64,000 nucleotides of DNA from Tillus elongatus. Lineage: Eukaryota; Arthropoda; Insecta; Coleoptera; Cleridae. How positions within the stretch are numbered: position 1 is the first letter of the stretch; each line of letters begins with the position of its first letter. Below, piece after piece: positions 13,244 through 27,677 of the stretch. The notes beneath the pieces are model-generated. The model worked only from the letters and a program-made list of their open reading frames with translations, ran no database searches and was not told the DNA's origin. Location: assembly GCA_964006375.1 (NCBI GenBank), contig OZ023265.1, forward strand, positions 169,892,533 through 169,956,532, given 5' to 3'. Made by a program: the position numbers and the translations under genes.

Positions 13244-13412
13244 ATATTAATATAAATAAGAATTAGAATGTTTCTGTTAGTACCTATCTTCTGTTCGAAT
13301 TTCAATATTTAATACAAATAAGAATTTAAATGTTCGAAGTTTTGTTCTACAAAGAAATATAATAAAGAAATGTGTCTCATTGATTTGTTATTCTACACGG
13401 TTGCCGAAAAAA

Positions 13413-14436
13413 TAGTGTACGCAACACATCCCAAAACAGTTTTTTGGACTCGCAGTTTTCCAGGACTCGCCTACGGCTCGTCCTAGAATTTTGTCGACTC
13501 GTCCAAAAAAACAGTATTTTCCGGACTTGTAACGTAAATTACTATTTCATGCCTATAGATTTTATATTCGGGTCTCCTGAATAACTCACTTGAGTTTTGT
13601 GAAACAGCAGACATCGGTGTTTAATTAAGAATGTTCTCTTGTTTAAACCTGGCTGAAAACATCACAAGTCATAACAATTTAAACTAATCTTTATCGCTAG
13701 GCAACTGATACAATGCTTTAATATTCTATTAAACGATCAAACGAGTTCCATTAAACATGCGATACCATAAAAATTTAATTACATTTCGATGTGATTGTCA
13801 TTTGTAAATACAATTACTATTGGGATCGGACAACAGTCTGAGTGGAATTCTGTTGAACGTCGCATCAAATTGAATAAAATATCATGGAAGCCACAAGAGA
13901 AGGGTCAAACAACGTTTGCGGGGCTTGATGGTATCCAGAACACTCGCCCAAATTGACTTTCATTTACACTAATTAAGGCTGACACATACAAACACCACCA
14001 TCCAGTCCTATCTGATTGTATTAATATCGCCACGATTTTATCTAATTCATCGAAATTCCACAAGAAGGTGTGAATTTGATTGAGGACGCGATTTGAATTA
14101 CTAATCATTTGCTGTGATGTTTGAATTTGAGCAGAAGCACCTACTGCTTATTCTGTTTGTGTAAGGATTTATTTGGAAAATGGAATCTTCTAAATAAGTA
14201 TTATCTAGACATACAGTTCGTTCAAGTTCAATATCTCATTAATTATTCAATTATTAAATGAGTTGGAACAAATGTTGCAGGTACTAACGTTAGCCACAAC
14301 CTGAAATTAATTTTGCATATACAGGATGTTACATAAGTTAGATACCACCCAACTTTAATTTTTGAATTTCCCTTGTTTCACCGATTATGTATAGTTGTTG
14401 GGGTCTACACAGAGTCGTCCAAAAGTTATGGCTACC
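13413..14436. other. No gene; hairpin-rich stretch then AT-rich DNA
   Basis: 13432-13535 contains GGACTCG/CGAGTCC-type inverted motifs (TTTTTTGGAC and GTCCAAAAAA; GGACTCGCC and GGCTCGTCC with mismatches), possibly part of the neighbouring recombinase element. The rest shows nothing recognisable. Confidence 0.4.
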
Positions 14437-15212
14437 TTTTAGTGAATTTTCGTAGAAAAAATTCACTAATGGGGAGATCCCGACTTTTGAATTTTGAAAA
14501 TTTGGCACGTACCTTTCTTTTGTAAATGTCTTGGATAAGTTCGTTAGTCAGGAAAATCGGATGAGGTTTTCCGGGAAAATTTTGAGTTTTCATTCGAAAA
14601 AAATTCTTATCTCAAAAAGTAATAAGCCGATTTTAATAAAATTTGGCATGTACCTTCCTTTTGTAAGTGGCTTTGACAAGTTTGTTAGTCAAAAGAATCG
14701 GATGAGCTTTTCCGGGAAAATTTTGAGTTTTCATTCGAAAAAAATTCTTTTCTCAAAAAGTAATAAGCCGATTGTAATAAAATTTGGCATGTACCTTCCT
14801 TTTGTAAATGGCTTTAACAAGTTTGTTAGTCAGGAAAATCGGACGAGGTTTTTCGGAAAAATTTTGACTTTTCATTTGAAAAAAAATTTTATCTCAAAGA
14901 ATAATGGGCAGATTTTGATATAATTTGGCATGTACCTTTCTTTTGTAAATGGCTTTGACAAGTTCGTTAATCAAAAAAATCGGACAAGTTTTCCGAAAAA
15001 ATTTTGAGTTTTCATTTGAAAAAAATTTCTATCTTAAAAAATAAGAAATCTATGATAACCAAATATGGTAGGTAGGTTTACGATATAAAAAGTAAACTAT
15101 ACACCAAAATTTAGATTTCCATGTTACAAGAAAAAAAAGTTATAATAAAATATTTTGTCCCAGATTATTTCTATGAAAATTCACTACCATAACGCACTTG
15201 CTGCGTCCCGAG
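14437..15212 (-). mobile_element. HINE-like element, complete, without (TA)n core
   Basis: Both ends present. Left is the palindrome TTTAGTGAATTTT...AAAAATTCACTAATGG with GGGGAGATCCCGACTTTTGA. Right is AAAATTCACTACCATAACGC and TTGCTGCGTCCCGAG followed by a T-run. Inside are four head-to-tail ~141-bp units starting at 14501, 14642, 14783 and 14924 (TTTGGCATGTACCTTCCTTT) and a short body. The microsatellite is absent; the arm joins the repeats directly after GAATTTTGAAAA. Confidence 0.9.
14501..15058. repeat. 141-bp minisatellite inside HINE (four units)
   Basis: Unit starts are 14501, 14642, 14783 and 14924, a constant 141-bp spacing. Each unit contains TTTGGCATGTACCTT, AATCGGA-GAGGTTTTCCG and TTTTGAGTTTTCATTCGAAA. 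Confidence 0.95.
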
Positions 15213-15351
15213 TTTTTTAAACTTTAGAGGCACATGCGACGGTCTGTATTTTCGTTAGTATGTCAGTATCAAGCATTCTGTCATGCCGAAAATCTGAAAA
15301 AGAGTCCTTCTTTCTACCTCAATCCACACAGAAAGAAATCCTTAAAAACAG

Positions 15352-15550
15352 TATACAGGGTGAGTAAAAACACTGGAGTCAAATTTTCTCGAGAAATTCA
15401 ACATAATGACAATTATATTGAGCTTCAAGGTATCCAATTTTAATTACAGGGATTCAAGACTCAACAGCGGGGGTCTGTCTGTATGCCTTTGAAGAGAACA
15501 TAATGACAATTATATTGAGCTTCACCGTAGAAATGTGTCATCCTGTATAT
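15352..15550. mobile_element. Small MITE with mariner-like ends
   Basis: Ends TATACAGGGTGA and TCATCCTGTATA are inverted, with TA at the edges, as in Tc1/mariner-derived MITEs. Inside, a 28-bp direct repeat (AACATAATGACAATTATATT...) occurs at 15400-15427 and 15497-15524. No coding capacity. Confidence 0.6.
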
Positions 15551-15555
15551 ATGTC

Positions 15556-16209
15556 AACAGAAAGTAAACCCGGATATGGATTTTAGGGGGCTAGTTTGCG
15601 CTCATTGGAAGAAATCTTTTTAGAATTCAAAAGTTGCGGTCTCCTCATGAACGAATTTTGTCTATGAAAACTAGCTAAACATTATAGACCGTTAAACCAT
15701 AAACTTAACTAAAATTACTGCCAAAGCGTGAGAGAAAGAGTCTATTTGAAATGAATTTTCTGGAAATATTTTGTTAAAATAAAGCGCAACGATGTTTGAA
15801 GTTGAAACTTAAGGGTTTGCAAAACACTCTTTACATAATCCGTATTTCTTTCAGGTCCTTTGCTTAAATATTGCCAATATTGACGTTTCAAATCGCGATT
15901 TTGACGTTTTGAGGAAAACCTCAATATTTTTCTAATTGCCTATAACTTTTTTGTCTTTAAATTTACAGGCCTAAAATTAGATAGATAGTTCCCCTTTATA
16001 ATACAAACACGCTTACAAAATCTCGTTGCCCTTGCTTTATTATTTCCGAGGATAAATAAATGTCTCCCGAAAGAAAACATTTTTCTTCAGGTAAACCGAG
16101 TCCAAGTTTCCTGGATAACGAAATTATCCAAGCCACTTACAAAAGGAAGGTACTCAAACGCACATTTGCTAAAAATCTCCCATTATTTTTTGAGTCGCCG
16201 GTGTGATAC

Positions 16210-16281
<72 letters not shown>
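15556..16281 (+). mobile_element. HINE-like segments: decayed end arm, long internal region, (TA)n
   Basis: 15556-15677 is a degraded end arm (AAACCCGGATATGG ... AAAAGTTGCGGTCTCC ... ACTAGCTAAAC). 15678-16212 is the internal region of the long form (TAGACCGTTAAACCATAAAC, TTTGACGTTTTGAGGAAAAC, CAAGCCACTTACAAAAGGAA). It finishes with TCGCCGGTGTGATACAT and (TA)n at 16214-16281. Confidence 0.75.
16214..16281. repeat. (TA)n array, HINE core
   Basis: About 68 bp of (TA)n. The usual end arm does not follow it. Confidence 0.9.
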
Positions 16282-16284
<3 letters not shown>

Positions 16285-16579
16285 GAAAATATAAAACCCA
16301 TTATCACATACATAACAGTCCTTAGCAAGAGTAAGATTACAATTAATTTTCAAACACCTCTATATATGCTCTAATCCGTCATAGCGCACAAGAATAGGAT
16401 TGTGGATTGTTTCCGTCAGTAACATGTATAAGAACACACGGTTTATTTAGCAAATACTCCTTTATAAGCTTCTTAAAATTTGCGAGACTGCAGTTAGTAA
16501 CCAATGCAGCAGGAAGAATAAACATTCTGTGCAAAGTACAAGGTAGGTATAACTTCTTTGGACAATAAGAGTGGTGGAC

Positions 16580-16740
16580 GTGCCGCCACCTAGTTGCGGA
16601 ACCAAGTAGTATGTTGTCACGCCAGCTCCAAATAACACAAAGTGTTAAAAAAATAGAGACTGCATACAACTAACTAACAATTTAGTAAATTGTTAGCCCT
16701 GGCCCATTTCTACCCTAATATAGGGACAAAGTATGTAGGG
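16580..16740. repeat. Dispersed repeat (copy 2 of 2)
   Basis: Matches 11470-11620 (GTAGTATGTTGTCACGCCAG, CTCCAAATAACACAAAG) and runs into the 130-bp inverted repeat that follows. Confidence 0.6.
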
Positions 16741-16821
16741 CTAGATGCTAATTGTTGCGAAAATGCATCTAGCCTTATATACTTTGTCCCTATATTAGGG
16801 TAGAAATGGGCCAGGGCTAAC
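16692..16821. repeat. 130-bp inverted repeat (57-bp arms)
   Basis: Left arm 16692-16748 (GTTAGCCCTGGCCCATTTCT...) is repeated as its complement at 16765-16821, with about two mismatches and a ~16-base loop. It would form a strong hairpin. Confidence 0.9.
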
Positions 16822-16979
16822 ACTTCAAAGAGGGAACGTTTTTCAGATTGGTTTCCCTATCCAATATTTTGACATTTTCAAAATCTATGTTATGACTCAA
16901 GGTTGACACATGATGTGCCAATGCACAACTATCGGGTCTAAGTCTGGAGTCACTCCTATGTTGGCTAAGCCTCCTACCA

Positions 16980-16983
<4 letters not shown>

Positions 16984-17066
<83 letters not shown>

Positions 17067-17187
17067 TTAAACTGACCCTGGATATAGATTCTAGGGGGCC
17101 AAGTTCCCGCTCATTTGAAAAAATGTATTCAAAATTCAAAAGTCGGGATCTCCTCACTAGTGATTTTTTTAAAGAAAATTCACTAAA
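16984..17187 (+). mobile_element. HINE-like (TA)n core and end arm
   Basis: (TA)n at 16984-17063, then AAACTGACCCTGGATATAGA, GTCGGGATCTCCTCACTAGT and the closing AAAATTCACTAAAGG. The left half is absent. Confidence 0.85.
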
Positions 17188-17231
17188 GGAGCATTCATCA
17201 GAAAGTAGATATTGTATCAACAACTCTCTAA

Positions 17232-18251
17232 ACAAAAGTAGTAGTAATGGCAAAGAGGCTAACGCCAGGCAATTAGGCAACAACGGACCCTTTTGTCAAC
17301 CCCGGCATCCAAGCAACCATGCTCTACCCCACCTCGGTTTCGTCACCAAACCTCGTCGACCTGGGAATAAAGGCAATGACCGTCTTTATTAGACGGAACT
17401 TACCTGGCTCCTCTGCAGAGTCCTCGACCAAACAATTCTGTTCTAAGACTCCCAAAAGCCTCGCATTCACACAGGTATTGGTATGACGTTTCGCAGCATT
17501 CACGGCAAATAGAACCCCCCTTGACAATGTAAGGTATCTTCTGAGAGTACAGTGGCCTGTTAGCGCCCCAATGTTGCGGCAAAGCGCAGAACGACTCCTA
17601 CCAAGAAGTCAGACAGTATTGTTTCTCTCCGGCCTCTCCACGACATCCCTCGCCTGCCAGCAGCCATTGACTGACCTCCAGTGCTTCTCCATGGCCTCCT
17701 TAGTTCATTTATCTAGAGCATTGGCGACCACCCTCCTACTTATGCCGATAGAAAGCTCCTGGCCACAGAATGGCCGCCAGGGACCAAGCCTTGCGAGGTT
17801 ATTCGCCACCTCATTCCCCGCCACGCCACATTGTTCCGGAACCCAAACAAGTTCCACCTCCTTTGTCCTGGACAGTCCCGTAAGAGCGTCAGCGCACTCC
17901 TGACCCAGCGATGACCTGATCCTGGACGCGCAGACGGCCCGGAGGGCCGCCTGACTATATCTGAGCAAATGTATACACATTTCTCAGGGTTCATCCTCGC
18001 ATGCCATCGATTAGCTACAGACAGGATAGCGTACATCTCTGTTTTGAATGCCGTGGTATATGCGCCCAGAGCATAACCCTCGCGCACCCTCAGGCCATCG
18101 ATGTATATTGCCGCCCCGGAGGAATGCTGCTCCTCCAGCCGTGATCTGTCGGTAAAACCGACCAGGCTAGCAGGCCGGAAAGCAACCTCATTTCCCGCCC
18201 ACTGATCCTTGCTGGGGATTCTGAGCCTGTATGTCCTAGTCAGCCTAATAC
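17232..18251 (-). pseudogene. I/LOA-like LINE fragment D1, RNase H end
   Basis: Minus-strand relic of the 3' part of a LINE. It encodes an RNase H domain (TEMYAILSVANRWHA, the Asp block YICSDSQAALRAV across a frameshift, ELVWVPEQCGVAGNEVANNL) and a C-terminal Cys/His motif (ECCETSYQYLCECEAFGSL). Frames are broken repeatedly. The 3' tail is (TAC)n at 17232-17245 read on the minus strand. It aligns with D2 (40008-42060). It is interrupted at 18251 by mariner 1, and LINE sequence resumes at about 21152 (TCCTCTGCG, TACCTTGATGG, compare 41020-41045). Confidence 0.8.
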
Positions 18252-18885
18252 AGGGTGGGGCATTAAAAACGAAACAGACCGATTTGCGTTCAGAGATTTT
18301 TTTTTAAGAAACGCTGAAACACGCCAATTTTAATATTAAGGGGGACATGGTTTGAGGTAAAACTAAACTTTGTCACATCAACCCCTTAAGGGTTGTGATA
18401 ACAACCCTTCTATTTTAAACTGGGGACATGGGTCGAGTGCTACATCATTTGAAAGCTCTTTCTTTTCTGAATTCAGCACACTAACTTTTTTGGAAGTTTT
18501 ATTAAAATTATTCACAGTTGAAGATGCAAAAACGCATTTCACTCATTTCGATAAGAAAGGTGCTGAGAGTCAATGTTTTGTTGGTTTGTAAACAAAAAAT
18601 TGACTATCAGAACATTTCTTATCGGAATGAGATAAATTCGGTTTATTATTTCAGTTTATCGGTCGGTTTGATACCTGATAGTACTACCGAAAATTAATTT
18701 CCCAATGGTGTATTCTGTAGAAGAAAGAGTTGAAATAATTACTATTTTTTTTAAAAAACGATAACTGTGATAACCGTTCCGCAAATTTGTTTAATGAACG
18801 ACATTCGAACGGACATGTTAACAGAAAATATATTTTGGAGTTAGTTGCAAAGTTTCGACAAAGTGGTTCAGTAGCCAACAAAAAA

Positions 18886-19859
<974 letters not shown>

Positions 19860-21151
19860 CGGGATCCTGAACGTGAATTTCCGGTTAGAAATGAGACTAC
19901 TGAGATTGAAGTTTCAGGACAAATTGCTGCAGACCCAACTTTGAGCACGAGAAAATTGGCCACTGTTTCAAACATCAAAAGAAGAACTATTCAGCGAATA
20001 TTGAAGCATCATAAATTTCACCCGTATAAAATTCATCTGGTACAACAACTGAATGAAGATGATTTTGATCGGTGTCTGGAGTTTTGTAAAGTTATGACTG
20101 CACGAATGGCTGATAACGGGAACTTTCTGTTCAATGACTGTTTTTCAGACGAGTGTACGTTTTTATTAAACTTTACAGTCAATCGTCATAATTGTCGTTA
20201 TTGGGCAGATAATAATCCAAGAAAATTTCACGAAGTCCATACTCAAACTCCACAGAAATTGACTGTCTTGACTGGCATTTTTGGAGACCGTTTAATCGGA
20301 CCTATTTTTCTTGATAGCAATTTGAGTGGCGAAACGTATTTGGAGTTACTAGACGATATCGTTTACCCTCTACAAATTGACATTGTTGAAAATGATGATC
20401 GCTATCAAGAAAATCAATTAGTGTTTCAACAAGATGGAGCTCCTCCGCATTTTTCACAACGTGTTACGGAGTTTTTGAACAGAGAGTTTCCAGAGCAATG
20501 GATTGACCGTAGAGGTGCTATTGAGTGGCCCCCTAGATCACCGGATTTAACTCCTTTAGACTTCTTTCTATAGGGCCATTTAAAGAGTAGAATTTACGCA
20601 ACAGATGCGGAGTCTCTGGAAGAATTACGACGACGCATTGTTGAAGAATGCCGTCTAATAACTCCACAAATGCTCCAGAATGTCAGGGCTCGTTTTGAAC
20701 AAAATTTGAACTTTTGTATGGAAGCTGGTGGTCAACAATTTGAACACTTACTTAACTGAACAAACATTTTTGAACGTTTGGTTTTGTTTTTTAGTTTTTT
20801 TTATCGAAAAATTGATTAATTAGTGCATTTCTTATCACAATGAATGAAATACGGTCTTGCAACTCCAACTGTGGATAATTTTTAAACGAGTTAGTAAAAC
20901 TTCCAAAAAAATTAGTGTGCTGAATTCAGAAAAGGAAAAAACTTTTAAATGATGTAACACTCGACCCATGTTCCCTATTTAAAATATAAGGGTTGTTATC
21001 ACCACCCTTAAGGGGTTGATGTGACAAAGTTGAGTTTTACGTCAAACCATGTCCCCCTTAATATTAAAATTGAGGTGTTTCTGCATTTCTTTAAAAAAAA
21101 TTCTCAGGACGCAAATCGGTCTGTTTCGTTTTCAATACGGCACGCTGTATA

Positions 21152-21303
21152 ATCCTCTGCGTTTCGTACCTTGATGGTAGAAATTGATTGTCTGGAGCAA
21201 GTTCGTTACTGTTTCACAAACTCGTTGACGATGATTAAAGTAGTCCTCGATCCGCCCTTATAGCAACTTAATTTTGTATGGATGACGGATTCTTAAAATA
21301 AAA
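21152..21303 (-). pseudogene. LINE D1 continuation beyond mariner 1
   Basis: ATCCTCTGCGTTTCGTACCT followed by TGATGG matches the D2 LINE at 41020-41045 at the point where D1 is interrupted at 18251. Similarity fades after about 21200. Confidence 0.5.
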
Positions 21304-22830
<1,527 letters not shown>

Positions 22831-23264
22831 AAACGTTGCACATACAGTACGCCTCTATGAAAATATTTAACATATATTATCATACAATATCACATTTATA
22901 TATTTTGTCTACGGCAGCCTACAATAGAATTTATTATATTCAAGTAGACTTTCATTAAAATTATTTTACATTGATAAGCATAAATATCACATTATCTTCA
23001 CACCTTTGAAATGGTTATTGTGGCAGTTTAACAATCATATCAACACATTTAACAGGGCCTGTCATTTTAAAGCTATATATATCTTTGTCAATGTTATGCC
23101 AATTATATGCAAAGATACACTGTTAATTTTAAAATGCATGCATTTAGCCTTATAATGATGTAGATTTAAATTAAATTATTTGTGGCCTGGGTTATGAAAA
23201 TTAATCCAGAGAGGTATTTCAGTAATCGTCATTAGTAACATTAACGCCATGAAACGCTCTAAAA
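22831..23264. other. No gene; AT-rich DNA
   Basis: Nothing recognised on either strand. Confidence 0.4.
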
Positions 23265-23596
23265 ATAGTGCTTCCAGTTGAATCATAACTTCCACATAGC
23301 TGTGATAATTTATTCTCTTCAGAAAGACATTCTCATGGAATGAATTTAGGGTATATGACTTGACCACAAAGAAAATATTTGTATTCGTGTACCCATAAAC
23401 TTATAAAACGTTATGTTACTCCAGTTTTAATGAAAAAAATATTATTTTCACCAAATCACCCCTTATTTTTCACCTTCCCCCTAAGCGATCTTACCCAAAA
23501 ACAACTCGAAGCGTTCGTTAGTCGGGTGCTGACTGGGTACCAAATTTGAAGATGATACCTCAATTCGTTCGAAAGTTATTGCGGCTATAAAAGCGT
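23265..23596. repeat. Dispersed repeat R2, copy 1 (truncated)
   Basis: Shares AACTTCCACATAGCTGTGAT, GACTTGACCACAAAGAAAAT, GCGATCTTACCCAAAAACAA and TTCGAAAGTTATTGCG with 54845-55250 and in part with 55365-55790. LINE copy B interrupts it just before the (GACC)-rich 3' section seen in the other copies. Confidence 0.75.
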
Positions 23597-25862
23597 GTCG
23601 CACCCCTTGGTCTCTCAGACCACGGCATGGTCACTGCTCCCTGCGCAATGCAACCCAAGGTTACACAGTCATCACACCCACGTATCGTTTGGCACTACAA
23701 CTCCGCGAACTCAAACGAAATGCAAGATTACTTTTCCTCATTCCCATAGGCGTCTGTCTGCTTCTCTCATCCTGACCCCTCTGATATCTCACAAAACGTC
23801 ACCGAAATCATACAAGCTGGCTTCGAATTATTTATTCCAAGTACACAGAAAACCTCCTCAGCCACTCAAAAGCCTTGGTTCTCTAAATCCTGTGACAAGG
23901 CCAGACTTGAAAGGGTCAACGCTCACAAAACGCTTCTACACAATCCCAGTCAAGAAAACCGTCAAGCATTTAACGACGCAAGAAACCGCTACGTCCGCAT
24001 TCTTTCTGTGACAAAAAACTCGCTTAATAACCACCTGAAAAGCTCCAGCGGCAGTAAACCCTTCTGGACTCTTGACAAATCTATTGGGAATAATTTCTGC
24101 AAGAGCACGTTCCCACCTCTTGTTTCAGCGGAAGAAATTGTTTCCGCCGCCCTGGGCAAGGCTGATCTTTTTGCCTTGTTGTTTGCCGGCAATTCTACTC
24201 TCAACCCACCTCCATATGTTCAACCACTAACAGTCCCTAATGTCGCGCATAAAGTGACGGATATCATTTTCAAAACTAAAAAGGTACGAAAGATGCTCTT
24301 TCTCTTAATACCATGAAAGCCTCTGGCCTTGACGAGATCCCAGCAATTGTTCTCAAAAAAGGCGCACCAGAACTTGCTCCTGTCCTGACTCGTCTGTTTC
24401 AGACAGCTTACAATAGAGACATATTCCCTAGTAACTGGAAAACTGCTCGAGTACAACCCGTCCCCAAGAAGGTATCCAAAGCGCTTTCTAGCAACTACAG
24501 GCCTATTTCTCTCCTTTCAGTCGTCTCTAAAGTGATGGAAAAGTATGTAAACACCGAATTACTAAAATTTCTTGAAAAACACAGTCTAATTCAGGACCTG
24601 CAGTATGGATTCGGTTGGCGCAGATCAACTGCCGACCTCCTTTCCTTTGTCACCCATTTTTGTAACAAGTCTATGGAACTACACGGTGAATCCCAGATTG
24701 TCGCTCTAGACATATCCGAAGCATTCGATCAGGTCTGGTACGCAGCGCTGCTTAATAAACTTCTGCCTTATGTCCTACCACCAAAACTCTGTATCTAGAC
24801 AGCAAACTTTGTCTCCAATCAGAGAATGTCTGTTGTCTTGGATGGACATTCCTCTAAACTGTATCCAATTAATGCAGGAGTCCCTCAAGGTTCAGCTTTA
24901 GCACCTACTTTGTTTCTTCTCCACATGAATGACCTCCTCTCTAGCACAGCCAACCCAGTTCACAGTTACGCAGATGACTGCACCCTCCACTCAAATATAC
25001 AATATTTTAAGCCTGTCTCTTTAGCCCAATTAGATGAGGATCGCAGACTCATGGAGGGTTCTGTCTCTGTGGATCTCCAAAAATATTAGACTGGGGAAGT
25101 AGAAATCTTGTACAATTCAACTTCACCAAATCTCAGTCTTGCTTTTTATCTCATAAGAGATACACCAGCCCTAGACCCATCACAATGAACAACCAAGTTA
25201 TTCAAAGTAATGGGTCCTTTTCACGTGTCCGCATTTCTGTGGATCGAAATCTCAACCGGCACCAACATGTCATATTAATTGCAGAAGCGGCTGCTAAGAA
25301 ATTAGGTTACCTCTTCCGGTCTTGCAAATACTTTTCACCAGCTAATCTCTATAACTTATATACTTAACAAATAAGGCCAAACCTCGAATACTGCTCCCAC
25401 ATCTGGGGTGCCGCTGCCGCTTCTACGCTCGCTATCCTGACTACATTCAGAAGAGTGCTATATATCGGTGACCCTACCCTCACCCAAAGGCTGCCATCCC
25501 TTGCCCACCGACGCGCCGTTGGTAACCTATCTCTCTTTTACAGATATCTGCACGAGCACTGCTCGGAGGAGCTTTCTTCCATAGTTCCGCCACCTGCTGC
25601 CCCCAACAGATCTACCAGGGGAACAGAACGAATGCACTCTTTTACTGTCCAGGTCACCAGACATAGAACATCTTGTTATGCTCGCTCTTTTGTCCCGAGG
25701 ACTTCCAAGTTGTGCACTTCCCTGCCGGCACATGTTTTTCCTTCTCCTCCGAACCTTCAAACCTTCAAGTCAAGAATTCACAAGTTGCCTCTTTCCTCCT
25801 TGTCGACACCCACGGTACGATAGTATTTAGGCTGTGAGCTTTCGTGGTGTGTTGTTGAAATA
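23597..25862 (+). pseudogene. CR1/Jockey-like LINE copy B (5'-truncated, decayed)
   Basis: Begins within the end of the endonuclease domain (SDHGMVTAP after the junction at about 23597). The linker follows (to ~24300), then RT: SGLDEIPAIVLKKGAPELAP, SSNYRPISLLSVVSKVMEK, FGWRRSTADLL (24313-24798), VALDISEAFDQVWYAALLNK (motif A, Asp present), NAGVPQGSALAPTLFLLHMN and YADDCTLHSN (24826-25089). The thumb and C-terminal tail run to ~25830, and the 3' end is GTGTTGTTGAAATA. Stops or shifts occur near 24011, 24316, 24798 (TAG), 25089 and 25367. It is better preserved than copy A; RT catalytic Asp residues are still present. Confidence 0.87.
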
Positions 25863-25983
25863 TATTTTTTTTAAATATTTGTTTGTCTTTTTTGCCGATT
25901 TTTTTACTGCTCCTAATTCCATGAATTAAATTATATGTAATTATTTATAACTTTTATAGGGGTAAATCAATAATATATTATTC

Positions 25984-26035
25984 CAATGAAAATTTACTAC
26001 CATAATACATTTACTGCGTCCCGAATTTTTTTTTT
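25984..26035 (-). mobile_element. HINE-like hairpin end, degraded
   Basis: ATGAAAATTTACTACCATAA, TACATTTACTGCGTCCCGAA and then a T-run match the family hairpin end with several substitutions. Confidence 0.65.
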
Positions 26036-26116
26036 TATCTCTGTTTAGTATAGTATCTGTATTTTCTCACAAGTATGCTCTGTAAATGGGTTTTACATAT
26101 TGGGCCAACGAAGATT

Positions 26117-26138
26117 ATTATTATTATTATTATTAAAA
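26117..26138. repeat. (TTA)n microsatellite
   Basis: Seven tandem ATT units in otherwise unassigned AT-rich DNA (26040-26856 holds no recognised gene). Confidence 0.9.
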
Positions 26139-26856
26139 TAACTGTTTTATTATGAAATAATTGGTGTGCAAATATGGTTTATACTATTTATTTTGAGAAC
26201 TCCTAGATACTTAATGTTATATTATGTCCGTGTAGAACTTCTTTTCATTTTGAATAGACACAATATAGCCACAAGAGCCACAATATGGGTTGAACGTGAA
26301 GCTGTAATACGTGCTTGTTAAAAATGTAGAAGTGGAACAACGATCTACCACAAGCTTAATCGCTGCTCTGAAGTTATTGCAGACAATAGCCCTCAAATAC
26401 TTAACTCTCGAGTACGCCTTTGGGGAATTTTTGATACTCCAAACCGATTTTGTTAGACGTGCAGTCATTATTAAGCGATTTGCTCGGTCCGTAACATGTG
26501 TTTAAGCATTATTACATGGTTGGCAATTGTTTCACGTACGAGTTGGCAAATATGTCTTCATTGTTGCTCCAACTACAAACAACAAACATGCTTATTTAGA
26601 TATTGTAACATGTTAATAATTACAGATGTTGTCTGTCGCGTGTTCCATTTGTAATTATTGTCTCAGGTAGGTCAGTTCTTACCCATAATTATCGTAATTA
26701 TTTATAGCGCGTTGTCTCTGTGAAACGGCACATGTTGTGTTTCTAAACAAATTACTTACATTTGAATTAATTATCAGGAGAAAATATATTCTATTTTTCT
26801 AGAATTAGCGCATACAAACAGATTTTTGTTATCAAAGTTGGATTACTTTGATTTGT

Positions 26857-26870
26857 TAGTGGCCTATTTT
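26857..26870. repeat. Target-site duplication, left, of LINE E
   Basis: TAGTGGCCTATTTT here and at 28883-28896 flanks the LINE exactly. Confidence 0.9.
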
Positions 26871-27677
26871 TTAACCTCGTCGAGAAAATCACACACTCCC
26901 TGGAAAACGGGGAGGTGGCGGTGGCTGCATTTCTCGACTTCGAAGGAGCATTTAATAATGCGTTACCTATCTCCCTCTACGAGACCACTATCGCTAGGGG
27001 GGTGGAACCTACCATTTGTGGCTGGATCGGAAACATGCTACATAATCGGACCATTATTACCTCGTTGCGGGGGGAGGTGGTCAGCGTCAGGGCTGCGAGG
27101 GGTGCCCTCAGGGAGGAGTTCTATCTCCCCTGCTGTGGTCTCTCTTTGTGGACGATTTGCTGGCTATCCTCAGACTGTGGGAGGTCGAGGTCCAGGCGTA
27201 TGCTGATGATCTCGTCATAATGGTTAGAGGCAAATCTGAGGAGGAACAAGTACTCTTCAAGAGGCACTAAATGTAATCAATAATTGGTGCCGGAGGGAAC
27301 AGATGTCTGTGAACCCACGCAAAACGATCATTGTTCCATTTACCAGAAAAACAAGGCTGGACAAATTAAAACCACCTATTCTTATGGGGGAAACGATTCC
27401 ATTTTCGGAACAAGCTAAATATCTGGAGGTAACCCTAGATAAGAAGCTCAACTGGGACATACAGTTAGAGAATGTAATCCGCAGGGCTAAACTGTCCCTG
27501 TGGACATGCCGGAGAATATGTGGAAACAACTGGGGAACAAACCCCCAACAGATATACTGGCTCTATATAGTGGTTATCAGACCGATGATAACATATGGAA
27601 CCATAGTCTTGTAGCCTAAGGCACTTCGTGGTATCGCGAGGGCCAAACTGGCTCATCTACAGAGACAAGCTTGTCTG

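Larger units (their letters stand above)
11846..13412 (+). mobile_element. Crypton-like tyrosine-recombinase element with short inverted ends
   Basis: The recombinase gene (12137-13243) is bracketed by a 16-bp inverted repeat: TTTTTTCGGCAATCGT at 11846-11861 and its complement, one mismatch, at 13397-13412. A 42-bp near-perfect palindrome at 11914-11955 lies between the left end and the gene. Cryptons are DNA transposons using a tyrosine recombinase and are usually described without terminal inverted repeats. These boundaries are therefore provisional, and the true right end could lie further right, in the hairpin-rich stretch to about 13535. Confidence 0.5.

Noticed and set aside
17705..18087. 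Two overlapping minus-strand genes
   Set aside because: They are two frames of one frameshifted RNase H domain of LINE D1.
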